Positions 7,015 to 13,929 of a DNA stretch of 29,743 nt are shown in pieces. Below the pieces are notes generated by a model. That model saw only the letters and a program-made list of their open reading frames with translations. It was not told where the DNA came from and did not search any database. The DNA is from an uncultured Oscillospiraceae bacterium. Lineage in GTDB: Bacteria; Bacillota; Clostridia; Oscillospirales; Oscillospiraceae. Position 1 is the stretch's first letter; every line of letters starts with the position of its first letter. A program made the position numbers and the translations under genes. The stretch covers positions 1 through 29,743 of the forward strand of contig CAKTKM010000004.1 of the NCBI GenBank assembly GCA_934569425.1, written 5' to 3'.

Positions 7015-7359
7015 ATGATGAAAATCAAGGCCATCTATTGCTTATGCGGCGACGGCTACCACAATCTGATTGAGACCCGTGATGGTAAGCTGTATAGCTT
7101 CCTCATTGTACCTTTCCGCACTCTAACGCAGGATGATCTGACTCCTGTCAACACCCCGCTGCCTACCGCCATGTATATCAAAGCCGCCCATGCGTTCCGA
7201 CCCACAGAAAGCTATCCTCTGATCCCGTATGGTCTGGAGCTGGAAAGCCAGTTCCACACGCAGGATGACCACAGCCTAAAGGAGACCATGCCCAAGCTCG
7301 ATCCCGTAGAGCGGGAGCATCAGTCTATTGTCCAGAAGGGTGAGGATTGGACTTACTGA
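7015..7359 (+). CDS. 114-residue protein with the shared EDWTY tail
   Basis: A small, probably cytosolic protein of unknown function. The body (KIKAIYCLCGDGYHNLIETRDGKL onward) looks like a beta-rich domain of about 80 residues. The last 29 residues (from HSLKETMPKLDP to KGEDWTY) align without gaps with the ends of CptN and the ArdC/TOPRIM protein. AGGAG lies six bases before the ATG at 7015; an ATG at 7018 is an alternative. The body resembles nothing I can name. Because its 3' part and trailing hairpins closely match those of cptN, the two look like serial copies of one cassette design with different heads. Confidence 0.75.
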   Translation: MMKIKAIYCLCGDGYHNLIETRDGKLYSFLIVPFRTLTQDDLTPVNTPLPTAMYIKAAHAFRPTESYPLIPYGLELESQFHTQDDHSLKETMPKLDPVEREHQSIVQKGEDWTY

Positions 7360-7380
7360 CCGTTGCGGGTATGATTCTGA

Positions 7381-7407
7381 GCAAACGGGCACTGAGTGCC
7401 CGTTTGC
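7381..7407. repeat. GGGCACTGAGTGCCC hairpin, copy A2
   Basis: A 27-base palindrome (GCAAACGGGCACT and AGTGCCCGTTTGC arms) at the same distance after its gene as copy A1 after cptN. The surrounding bases (GCGGGTATGATTCTG) are also repeated. Confidence 0.85.
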
Positions 7408-7435
7408 TCTTTGACCCCAGATTTCCTCAAATGAA

Positions 7436-7468
7436 TTCAACTTCGGGAACTCAGTTCCCGAAGTTGAA
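7436..7468. repeat. AACTTCGGG-type hairpin, copy B2
   Basis: Fifteen-base arms (TTCAACTTCGGGAAC and GTTCCCGAAGTTGAA) around TCA. Relative to B1, both arms change together (GGGCAC to GGGAAC, GTGCCC to GTTCCC), so base pairing has been kept. Confidence 0.85.
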
Positions 7469-7503
7469 AGGACACACTTGTTCCAACAGGTAAATAAAGC
7501 AGC

Positions 7504-7527
7504 AGCGGCAGCCGAAAGGCTGCCGCT
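7504..7527 (+). repeat. GC-rich leader hairpin before the 53-aa gene
   Basis: AGCGGCAGCC-GAAA-GGCTGCCGCT, preceded by CAACAGGTAAATAAA, which is nearly the same as the spacer before the hairpin at 27918-27947. Confidence 0.75.
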
Positions 7528-7549
7528 ACTTTCGTCAAAAGGAGTATCT

Positions 7550-7711
7550 ATGACGACCATATTATTAGTCACATTGATTGTCTTATGCGTTGTGCTGCTC
7601 TATGTAGTTGCAAATCTCAGTGGAGATATATCTGCTGTGCTATCGACACTACTGATTGCTCTGGCCATGGCGATCATTGCCGGTGCTGCTACGATTCTTC
7701 TTCGCAGCTAA
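7550..7711 (+). CDS. 53-residue two-helix membrane protein
   Basis: The ATG at 7550 has AAAGGAG eight bases upstream, so I prefer it to the longer reading from 7478. The protein is almost wholly hydrophobic with two membrane helices (ILLVTLIVLCVVLLYVVA and LLIALAMAIIAGAATILL) and a short polar link. Function unknown; small hydrophobic proteins of this kind include toxins, holin-like proteins and accessory subunits. Its last 63 bases overlap the end of the opposite-strand gene 7649-8344, an unusual convergent overlap. Confidence 0.6.
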   Translation: MTTILLVTLIVLCVVLLYVVANLSGDISAVLSTLLIALAMAIIAGAATILLRS

Positions 7712-8344
7712 CAACTGTTTGACTTTTCGTTGAATAAAGTTCACTAATTTGATTGACAAAAACATGATCAGTGCTGAAATCATTAGGCCCAATCCCAATA
7801 CAAAATAGGCACCTAATCCAATAAGCAGTGAGTCGGAAAGCCCCAGTGAGTTTTCATTTTCATAAATTGCAGAATACACATATACTCCGGCATACACCCA
7901 GATAAATACAGCAAGCATTCCCAACCGAGCCAGCCACAAATCGCGTTTGCTTCTAATGGGTGTGTATTTTGACAAGATAGCCCACTCGTTGCATGGATAG
8001 CCCAAACTTCGTTTTGTCCATTCGTAATAGGAATGAACCATCGTTGTTAGTGTCTTTAAATCTGGCTCTGGTTCTTTTGAAAGCGTGTCTACTTCCTTCT
8101 TTATGGCAGGTGGAAAGATAAGATATTGTTCCGAGATGATCTTTTGAGCAGCAGCTATCTTTTCAAGTGGAGATATGTTGAGCTGCAACAGCTTCTCCAG
8201 TGGAACATACACCTCGTTTAGCTGAGTCATTCGGACATCTTGCGTAGTTTTCTTGGCTGGAATTTTACTGATTATTGATGTGATGATGCCGAAGATTCCC
8301 GCAATTATAGCGCACCATATAGCATCAGAAAAAATTTTATTCAC
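7649..8344 (-). CDS. Leftward membrane protein of unknown function
   Basis: A 231-residue protein and the only leftward CDS of normal length between the integrase and the right end. The GTG start at 8344 has GGAGGTG at a good distance. There is an N-terminal helix (IIAGIFGIITSIIS), a soluble helical region (residues ~30-130, SYYEWTKRSLGYPC), then two membrane helices (LGMLAVFIWVYAGVYVYSA and LGAYFVLGLGLMISALIMFL) and a basic tail. I recognise no family. Orientation opposite to all neighbours and placement between conserved ICE genes suggest independently acquired cargo. A defence or immunity role is possible but unsupported by any motif I can see. Confidence 0.7.
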   Translation of the reverse strand: MNKIFSDAIWCAIIAGIFGIITSIISKIPAKKTTQDVRMTQLNEVYVPLEKLLQLNISPLEKIAAAQKIISEQYLIFPPAIKKEVDTLSKEPEPDLKTLTTMVHSYYEWTKRSLGYPCNEWAILSKYTPIRSKRDLWLARLGMLAVFIWVYAGVYVYSAIYENENSLGLSDSLLIGLGAYFVLGLGLMISALIMFLSIKLVNFIQRKVKQLLAAKKNRSSTGNDRHGQSNQ

Positions 8345-8415
8345 AGTAGATACACCTCCGTTCTATTCAAAGTATAAGAAAAATAATTGGTTTTGTCAAA
8401 AGGAGGAACACCATT

Positions 8416-9528
8416 ATGCTGAAAAACCGCAAAGACCCCTACCCATACCCCAAGCGGGATGTGAGCAAGATCCCCATGTTTAACTATGCCGAGCTGGATC
8501 GGCAGCGGCAGGAGCGGGCAGAGCAGGCCGCCCAGCGCTGGTCGTTTAGCCCTCTCCCCGGCCAAATGCCGGAGGAGCGGAGCGAGGATGACGCCGTGGA
8601 GCTGCCGCTGAAGGATCTGTCCGCCAGTCCCAAGAACGCCTTCCGCCAGTTGGACGAGGAAACCTACTCCGAGCTGAAAGCCTCTCTGCAGGCCAGCGGG
8701 CTGGTGTACCCCATCATCGTTCGCCCCAAGGACAGCATCCAAAGCTATCCTATCAATGGCGCGTATGAGATCCTCGCCGGCCATAACCGTGTCAGAGCAG
8801 CCAAAGAGCTGGGCTGGGAGACCATCAAGGCCAGCATCGTTCGGGTGGATGATGTGCAGGCAGTGAGGATCATCAACGACAGCAATCTCCAGCGCACCGG
8901 CGTCACCGAGCTGGAAAAAGCATGGGCATACCGGCAACTGTTTGACGCCATGCAGCGGCAAGGGCAGCGCACCGACCTGATGGCGGAGCTGGAGGGGCAG
9001 AACGCCATAGAAAAAGATGATGGACTTCCGGACACCGTGGCCGAAAGTCCAAAGAAAGAAACAGTAAATCTTATTGGTGAGATGTACGGGCAGTCCGGCA
9101 GAACTGTCCGTCGAAAAATCCGACTCACCTACCTCATCGACGAGCTGTACCGGCTCTATGAGCGGAAGGACATCTCGCAGGGCGCTGCTGTTGATCTCTC
9201 CTATCTGGACGCCGACACCCAACGACTGCTGCTGCAGCTACGGCGCACCCATCGCTTCCCACTGACGGATAACAACTGCCATGCGCTGCGGGTGGACTAC
9301 AACGATTGGATCCGCAACGGCAGCGAGGCAAAATATGCCCCTCAACGGCTGCTGCGGATCATGCAGGCTCCGGCAGCAGATTCGGAGGCCGCTGCACCGG
9401 TGCCGATGAAGCCACGGAAGTACACTGTACCGGAGGCGCTGTTCCCTGCTACCATAAAGAAGCGTGACCGAGAGGCGTATGTGGAGAAAGCCCTGCGCTA
9501 TGTGCTGGAGCACAATGTGGAATTGTGA
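8416..9528 (+). CDS. ParB/Spo0J-type protein (second copy)
   Basis: A 370-residue ParB-domain protein. After a Pro/Tyr-rich lead (KDPYPYPKRDVSKIP) comes the ParB nuclease-like domain with YEILAGHNRVRAAKELGW (residues ~116-133), the NDSNLQRTGVTELEKAWAYR helix and a helix-turn-helix (IGEMYGQSGRTVRRKIRL, ~217-234). AGGAGG precedes the ATG. It has no ParA of its own next to it and stands before the relaxase region, so it may regulate transfer or act at oriT rather than in partition. Like the first ParB it carries a translated hairpin in the linker just before the helix-turn-helix (9022-9050). Confidence 0.9.
   Translation: MLKNRKDPYPYPKRDVSKIPMFNYAELDRQRQERAEQAAQRWSFSPLPGQMPEERSEDDAVELPLKDLSASPKNAFRQLDEETYSELKASLQASGLVYPIIVRPKDSIQSYPINGAYEILAGHNRVRAAKELGWETIKASIVRVDDVQAVRIINDSNLQRTGVTELEKAWAYRQLFDAMQRQGQRTDLMAELEGQNAIEKDDGLPDTVAESPKKETVNLIGEMYGQSGRTVRRKIRLTYLIDELYRLYERKDISQGAAVDLSYLDADTQRLLLQLRRTHRFPLTDNNCHALRVDYNDWIRNGSEAKYAPQRLLRIMQAPAADSEAAAPVPMKPRKYTVPEALFPATIKKRDREAYVEKALRYVLEHNVEL
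9022..9050. repeat. Imperfect in-frame hairpin in the second parB
   Basis: GGACTTCCGG and CCGAAAGTCC arms with further pairing inside, two mismatches over 29 bases. Translated as GLPDTVAESP, in the same linker as the hairpin of the first parB. Confidence 0.55.
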
Positions 9529-9931
9529 TGGAGGGGCGGGGAAAGACAGTTTCCCCGCATTGCGCCGCTGCGGCGGCTGCCGAGAAAAGCGGCAAAACTG
9601 CAAAAACCTTCATATTTGCAGTATATTCAAAAAATCTTGATAAATCAAGGTTTTCCAGCCTCGCTTTTTTCGACTTAGCAAGATATACCAAACCTGCCCA
9701 CCCTTCGGGTGTTCAGCTTAGGTATATCCGAGACAGTCGCCCTCACAGGTATGTTCGGGTTGCAATGGGGTTGCGACCCCCTTGACCCTTGGGGGACGCT
9801 CGCCGGAAGTGCGAGCGGCAACCGGGGTGCATTTGCATGCACGCTCGGTTGAAGGTGTTCGCCTTACGGCGAACGATATAAAATGCTTTGTGCCGCTGCG
9901 GCACAAAGCACAACTGTTGAAAGGAGAGCGC
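9529..9931. other. oriT: Hairpin-rich noncoding region, candidate oriT
   Basis: These 400 bases upstream of the relaxase gene hold no convincing gene but many inverted repeats. At 9536-9558 GCGGGGAAA/TTTCCCCGC may terminate the upstream gene. At 9631-9654 there is a TCTTGAT/ATCAAGG hairpin. GATATACC (9682-9689) and GGTATATC (9721-9728) enclose a CACCC-TTC-GGGTG stem. At 9793-9811 GCTCGC/GCGAGC, then GTTCGCC-TTAC-GGCGAAC near 9860, and a 12-bp stem TGCTTTGTGCCG/CGGCACAAAGCA ending 20 bases before the relaxase start. The position directly before a MobV-like gene is where such elements keep oriT. I cannot point to the nick site. Confidence 0.45.
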
Positions 9932-10696
9932 ATGGCAGCATTTAAGAAGTTTGGCGGATTGCGGGCTTCCTCTGGATGCCTGCGCCACATTCTGCGGGAG
10001 GTTAAGCGGCCAACTAACATCGACATTGATCCAGACCGCACGAAGCTGAATTACGACTTGGCACCGCAGCGTAGAATGAAGCCATATACCTACTTGAAAA
10101 AGAGATTGGGCGAGTTGCGTTGTCGGGATCGGGCGGATTTAAATGTCATGTGCGGGTGGGTCATTACCAAACCCAAGGATCTTCCGGAAAGGGAGGAGCG
10201 TCGGTTCTTCCGGCTCTGCTATGATTTCCTGATCCAGCGCTACGGCGGAGAACAGAATGTAGTGACAGCCGCCGTGCATCGGGACGAAAGCGGCGAATCG
10301 CATTTGCATTTCTGCTGGATTCCAGTCACTAAGCACACACCCTCTCCATTGCTGGAAAAAGTCGTGCGCTACTTTGAGCAGCATCCCGCAGAAACCAATG
10401 TATCAAAAATCGCCCAGGATCTGGGTGTGAGTCGCAAGACCGTTCGGCGCTACCGAAACTGCACAGCAGTGGACATCCAGCGGGAGAAGGTGAGTGCAAA
10501 GGAGGTTGTCGATCGTGCCGAGCTGATTTCTTTCCACCCAGATCTTAGGGCTTGGCTGCTGCACCACGGACTGGATGCCAATGTCAACAGCGGCATTACC
10601 ATGGAGCAGGGCGGCAACCGCACAGTGGCAGAGCTGAAGCAGGAGCGTGAGCGGCTGCGAGAGCAGCACACCACGACACACGAACACGAATTTTAA
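9932..10696 (+). CDS. mob: Short MobV (Pre/Mob)-like relaxase with inserted helix-turn-helix
   Basis: A 254-residue protein expected to nick oriT and lead the transferred strand. Motif I is seen as NIDIDPDRTKLNYDL (residues ~29-43), matching the N-x-DIDP-x-x-LNYDL signature of Pre/Mob proteins; motif III as AVHRDESGESHLHF (~114-127), with the H-x-DE-x-x-x-x-H-x-H metal-binding arrangement. Pre/Mob proteins are usually near 400 residues; this one is short and carries a helix-turn-helix (VSKIAQDLGVSRKTVRRYRN) directly after motif III. I chose the ATG at 9932 because AAGGAG stands just before it; the reading continues upstream without a site. SSB follows after 18 bases. Relaxase role is firm by motif, activity is inferred. 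Confidence 0.82.
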   Translation: MAAFKKFGGLRASSGCLRHILREVKRPTNIDIDPDRTKLNYDLAPQRRMKPYTYLKKRLGELRCRDRADLNVMCGWVITKPKDLPEREERRFFRLCYDFLIQRYGGEQNVVTAAVHRDESGESHLHFCWIPVTKHTPSPLLEKVVRYFEQHPAETNVSKIAQDLGVSRKTVRRYRNCTAVDIQREKVSAKEVVDRAELISFHPDLRAWLLHHGLDANVNSGITMEQGGNRTVAELKQERERLREQHTTTHEHEF

Positions 10697-10714
10697 TTTC
10701 AGGAGGAAAAGACC

Positions 10715-11107
10715 ATGTTGAACAGAATCATTATTATGGGACGCTTGACCCGTGATCCGGAGCTGCGCCGCACGCAAAACAGTACGGCAGTCGCCAGCTT
10801 CACGCTGGCGGTGGATCGGGACTTCAAAGGCGAGGACGGCAAGCGAGCCACGGACTTTATCGACATTGTAGCATGGAGAGCTGTAGCCGAGTTTGTGGCC
10901 AAGTATTTCACCAAAGGCCGCATGGCCATTGTGGAGGGGCGTCTGCAGCTCCGTGACTGGAAGGACAAGGATGGCAACGCACGGCGCAGCGCCGAAGTCA
11001 TTGCCGACAATGTGTACTTCGGCGACTCCAAGAGAGACAGCGGCGCAGCCGAAGACAGCTTAGGCAATGTAGCGCCGGAAGAATTGGAAGATGATCTGCC
11101 GCTATGA
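10715..11107 (+). CDS. ssb: Single-stranded DNA-binding protein
   Basis: A 130-residue SSB with the OB fold (MLNRIIIMGRLTRDPELR, FTLAVDRDF, FIDIVAWRAVAEFVAKYFTKG, VEGRLQLRDW) and an acidic tail ending DDLPL, the usual protein-docking tip. AGGAGG precedes the start. Next to the relaxase it would coat the single strand produced during transfer or after entry into the recipient. The gene is followed by a strong terminator, closing the mob-ssb unit. Confidence 0.96.
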   Translation: MLNRIIIMGRLTRDPELRRTQNSTAVASFTLAVDRDFKGEDGKRATDFIDIVAWRAVAEFVAKYFTKGRMAIVEGRLQLRDWKDKDGNARRSAEVIADNVYFGDSKRDSGAAEDSLGNVAPEELEDDLPL

Positions 11108-11143
11108 TCTCCGGCAGTAAGCTGTCTTCAAAGCAAAATATCC

Positions 11144-11170
11144 AAGGAACCACATTGCGGTTCCTTTTTT
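11144..11170 (+). terminator. Terminator after ssb
   Basis: AAGGAACC and GGTTCCTT arms with a seven-base loop followed by TTTT. It separates the mob-ssb unit from the surface-protein gene. Confidence 0.9.
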
Positions 11171-11202
11171 CATACATAAATTCTAAAGAAAAGGAGCGCA
11201 TT

Positions 11203-12091
11203 ATGAAAAAGAAAACCAACAGGCGTCTGTCTCTGCTGCTGGCTGTGGTACTGGCGCTGGGACTTATTATCCCGTCTCTTGCCGCCACGGCCTACGCAGC
11301 CAGTCTCGGCGCCAAAATTACCACCTCAAACAAAGAATATGTTTCTGTCAACGGTGTAAGCTACAGCAATTCTTCTGGTATGGCCGATATTTCGGGCTAT
11401 AAAAATGTGAAATGGCTGTGTATGAAGCCGGCTGGAAAGACCCCAGCAGTAGGGAATAGTTTCTCTGTATCGGAAGTCTATGGCGTATATCGGTCTTTTG
11501 CTTGGCTGGCGGAGAATACTACCGACCGAACACGGCTTTGGCTTATACATCAGGCCGTGAGCCAGTACAATGGCACCGGCAACGGCGTATTTTTCGCTGA
11601 GATCAAGGCCGTTTACAACGAAGGCCTGAACTACGACCAATCCAAGATCCCCGATAACTTTATAGTGTTTCGGGCGGATCCAATCACAAACAGTAGAGAT
11701 CAGATCTGCCTCATGTGGACTTATCAGCCCACCGGCAAGGTGACGCTGACCAAGAGCAGCGCCAATCCGGCCTTGACGGACGGCAACAGCTGCTATTCTC
11801 TGGCCGGAGCCGTGTACGGCATATATGACAGCGAGTCGGACGCTCTGGCAGACCGCAGCCGGCTGGGCACTCTGACCACAGACGCAAACGGAAACTCCGG
11901 ATCGTTGGAGCTGAAGGCCGGCACCTACTGGCGTCGTGAGTTGGTGGCGCCCAAGGGCTATGCGCTGGACAGCAGGGCTTATTCCTTCACGGTAAGCAGC
12001 GGTCAGACTACTACCTTGCGGGTGACGGATAACCCCCAGAGCGACCCTGTGGGTGTACTGCTGAAAAAGCTGGATGCCACAAGCGGTGATG
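11203..12091 (+). CDS. Surface protein, exon 1 (N-terminal part of split VaFE/SpaA-type adhesin)
   Basis: Start ATG 11203 follows AAGGAG. The first ~34 residues are a signal peptide (KKKTNRRLSLLLAVVLALGL, cleavage near AYAAS). A ~150-residue N-terminal domain follows, resembling the thioester/Cys-type domain of Gram-positive pilus-like proteins (WLCMKPAG, RLWLIHQAVSQYN). Then comes a SpaA/Cna-B type domain (GKVTLTKSSANPAL, ELVAPKGYALD). Reading stops at a TGA (12103-12105) inside the intron, giving a ~300-residue secreted fragment if unspliced. Joining base 12091 to 14101 restores the frame through a second SpaA domain (KKLDATSGD-E-VASGNASLAG), for a predicted 882-residue protein. Role in adhesion or mating-pair contact is inferred. 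Confidence 0.85.
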
Positions 12092-12623
12092 GTGAGATGC
12101 GTTGACGGCTGAAAAGGCCGCCCGGGCTTTTTAAGCTCGAACTGCTGCGCCGATGGGCGGCAACGCCCACACTGAGCTGCGGAGTGCGTCGGCCATATGG
12201 AGTATGGCCGGGGTGCTGATCCCGCTAAAGTCGGCCGAATGTACCTAAGTCCTTTGGGATATGGCGCAGATAGGCCGGGTGTCGGATAGGCAGGGAGAGA
12301 ATGTGCGGCCTGCACACGCCGCACTGACGAACCTCCGAAGGTACGGGGCGCTTGACAGGCGAAAGCCTGTATAGCGGTTGAGGCCGAGTAGCTATCATCA
12401 CGGTGAAAGACCTTTTGAAAAAAGACCGCTACCCCATAGGACGGCTCCTAACCCTATCCAATGATAGGTGCAGTGGAACACAGAAAACAGCTTGTCTGCA
12501 TAGCTACTCACTCCATGAGGCAGATAAGCTGCGAGAGCGGCGTCACGAGCGAGGAAGTCCCTGTAATGGGGATGGAGCAACAGGCGCCAGTCATATCTTA
12601 AAATTGACACAAAAGATACCCAT

Positions 12624-12652
12624 TTGCATTTTCTGCTAAAACATGGTATGTT
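12624..12652 (+). promoter_or_regulatory. Promoter of the intron-borne lipoprotein gene
   Basis: TTGCAT and TATGTT separated by 17 bases, about 38 bases before the ATG at 12691. A nearby TTGACA (12604-12609) has no matching -10. An own promoter means the cargo gene does not depend on transcription of the host surface gene. Confidence 0.6.
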
Positions 12653-12690
12653 AGAATCAAATAGGAAACCTACGGAGAAAGGAGCGCTAT

Positions 12691-13476
12691 ATGAAAAAGC
12701 TATTTGTCCTATTTCTGGCCGTGGCCATGGCACTGACCATGATGGCCTGCGGCAAGAAAACGGAAGGCGCTGCCAAGGATAAGATCGGCACGGCAGAGAC
12801 CGGCATGGAATTTTATGTTGCCACCTCCGAGGACGGCAGCAAGACTGTGGTAGATAAATCCGGCGCTGCGGCCGAGGGCAAAACGCTGGATGCCAGCGGC
12901 AACATCGTGGACAAGGATGGGCAGATCATCGTGGCTGCCGATAAGGTGCAGCAGCTGCCCACTGGGGAGACCAAGCCCAACGAGAACAGCGAGCCGAGTA
13001 GCGGCAACGGTGACAGCAGCTCCGTTCCTTCCGCCAGTGGCAGCACCGGCAGCGAAGCCAAGAACAGCAACGACTCCACGGGCAGCGGATCCTCCGACAG
13101 CAAGGCGCCCTCCGGCACCGGCGGCTCTGGTAGTTCCGGAAATTCCGGCAGCTCCTCCAGCGGCGGCAGCAATTCCGGCAGCACGCCGACAGCGCCGGAT
13201 CCCAAGCCGGCACACCAGCACAGCTGGGAACCGGTGTATCGGACGGAAATTGTAGATGACTATGAGATGGCATCTGTCTGGCGTTGTAATGGATGCAATG
13301 CGGATGTTACTGCAATCCTTGAAAGTGGAGAGTCGATGAAGCAACACTTTCACGAAACAGGTAACCCCAACTGCATGGGTTATCACAGCTCCTATGAGCA
13401 AGTTAAGGTAGGATCTCATGAAGAACACATTCTCGACCACTACGCTTGCTCCTGCGGTGCCACAAAAGCCCCCTAA
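12691..13476 (+). CDS. Lipoprotein inside the group II intron
   Basis: A 261-residue lipoprotein: MKKLFVLFLAVAMALTMMAC is a signal peptide ending in a lipobox, so residue 20 (Cys) is the expected lipid-anchored residue. A short structured part follows (residues ~30-95, with repeated DASGNIVDKDGQIIVAAD), then a ~75-residue Ser/Gly-rich linker, then a His/Cys-rich C-terminal domain (HQHSW, WRCNGCNADV, HFHE, NPNCMGYH, HEEHILDHYACSCGATK) that looks like a metal-binding module. GGAGAAAGGAG precedes the start. It sits where an intron usually carries its reverse transcriptase. The 'HSW...CxxC...CSCG' type of ending is known from various Clostridial surface proteins but I cannot give a function. Confidence 0.85.
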   Translation: MKKLFVLFLAVAMALTMMACGKKTEGAAKDKIGTAETGMEFYVATSEDGSKTVVDKSGAAAEGKTLDASGNIVDKDGQIIVAADKVQQLPTGETKPNENSEPSSGNGDSSSVPSASGSTGSEAKNSNDSTGSGSSDSKAPSGTGGSGSSGNSGSSSSGGSNSGSTPTAPDPKPAHQHSWEPVYRTEIVDDYEMASVWRCNGCNADVTAILESGESMKQHFHETGNPNCMGYHSSYEQVKVGSHEEHILDHYACSCGATKAP

Positions 13477-13484
13477 ATTCGCAT

Positions 13485-13513
13485 TTGACTTTTATTGAGG
13501 GGAAGCCTATACT
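13485..13513 (+). promoter_or_regulatory. Second promoter within intron domain IV, with operator-like palindrome
   Basis: TTGACT and TATACT with 17-base spacing. A palindrome CCTATAC-TGA-GTATAGG (13506-13522) covers the -10 box and likely start point, as an operator would. Confidence 0.6.
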
Positions 13514-13538
13514 GAGTATAGGCAAGTTGCCTAAAAGA

Positions 13539-13667
13539 ATGAGATGTTCCAGTGCAAAAAAAGCAGCGGCTGGGGGTGCCACCCCAGCCGCTGCGCCCGT
13601 CAAGGGCAATTGTTGTTCTATGCGTAAAATTGTTGGATACCGCTGTTCTTGTGGTGCCACAAAATAA
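13539..13667 (+). CDS. Possible 42-residue Cys-rich peptide
   Basis: An ORF from ATG 13539 about 20 bases after the promoter at 13485. It has five cysteines (MRCSS, GNCCS, YRCSCGATK) and a middle AAAGGATPAAAP stretch encoded by a GC-rich hairpin. Its last residues, CSCGATK, match the end of the lipoprotein just upstream (ACSCGATKAP). It is either a real small peptide or the remnant of a duplicated lipoprotein 3' end. The lack of a ribosome site and the hairpin inside the frame argue for caution. Confidence 0.3.
   Translation: MRCSSAKKAAAGGATPAAAPVKGNCCSMRKIVGYRCSCGATK
13556..13594 (-). terminator. Leftward terminator downstream of the type I toxin
   Basis: On the minus strand GCAGCGGCTGGGG and CCCCAGCCGCTGC form a 13-bp stem followed by seven T residues. 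It would stop the leftward toxin transcript that starts near 13923. Confidence 0.75.
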
Positions 13668-13676
13668 AAACCACAC

Positions 13677-13704
13677 TTGACATTTCCTGTCCGTGTGGTA
13701 AGAT
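13677..13704 (+). promoter_or_regulatory. Promoter of the type I antitoxin RNA
   Basis: TTGACA (13677-13682) and TAAGAT (13699-13704) with a 16-base spacer; start expected near 13711. Confidence 0.75.
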
Positions 13705-13710
13705 AAGCAT

Positions 13711-13810
13711 AGAAAGAGTGCTGCGACAAGCGGTTAGCTCTTGGTAGTGTTAATTAACTTGAGAGAACTCAAGAAAACCGTCACTTGCCAGAGTGGCGGT
13801 TTTCGCTTTT
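13711..13810 (+). ncRNA. Antisense antitoxin RNA of a type I system
   Basis: A predicted ~100-nt RNA from the promoter at 13677 to a terminator at 13774-13810 (AAAACCGTCACT and AGTGGCGGTTTT arms, then CGCTTTT). It has no ORF and is complementary to the 3' end of the opposite toxin gene including its stop codon. Convergent promoters meeting at a shared hairpin are like the par (fst) locus of enterococcal plasmids. Unlike par, the 5' parts of the two RNAs are alike rather than complementary: AAGAGTGCTGC (13714-13724) is inverted at 13912-13922 and GCGGTTAGCT (13730-13739) has an inverted near-copy at 13891-13900. Confidence 0.75.
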
Positions 13811-13864
13811 AACCTTGATGGTAATTACAAATCCGAAGATATGTAAAGTCAAAGTTATAGGCAT
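13781..13864 (-). CDS. Small hydrophobic type I toxin (27 aa)
   Basis: The peptide starts MPITLTLHIFGFVITIKVK, one hydrophobic membrane-spanning stretch, and ends in a charged SENRHSGK tail. This is the layout of Fst/TxpA-like pore-forming type I toxins, and very similar short peptides occur in Firmicute genomes as far as I recall. A strong leftward promoter (13930-13958) and an AGGGGGTGAGG ribosome site precede it. In its leader CACCACCC-GAAA-GGGGGTG can fold over that ribosome site and delay translation. The stop codon lies in the hairpin shared with the antitoxin RNA. The gene is too short for usual gene finders. It sits inside domain IV of the group II intron, on the opposite strand. Confidence 0.8.
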   Translation of the reverse strand: MPITLTLHIFGFVITIKVKSENRHSGK

Positions 13865-13929
13865 AAGCCTCACCCCCTTTCGGGTGGTGTAGCCAACCGC
13901 CTGCCGTTCGTGCAGCACTCTTGTCGAAT

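Noticed and set aside
7478..7549. Upstream extension of the 53-aa membrane protein
   Set aside because: The added residues are encoded by the leader hairpin and its spacer, and the ribosome site lies just before the ATG at 7550.
9782..9931. Upstream extension of the relaxase
   Set aside because: It is encoded by the hairpin cluster; AAGGAG and the ATG at 9932 and the family N-terminus fit the shorter protein.
12490..12495. GCTTGT as EBS2 of the intron
   Set aside because: It can pair with ACAAGC in exon 1 but lies 3' of EBS1; the CGCTTG at 12349-12354 pairs with bases directly adjoining IBS1 and is in canonical order.
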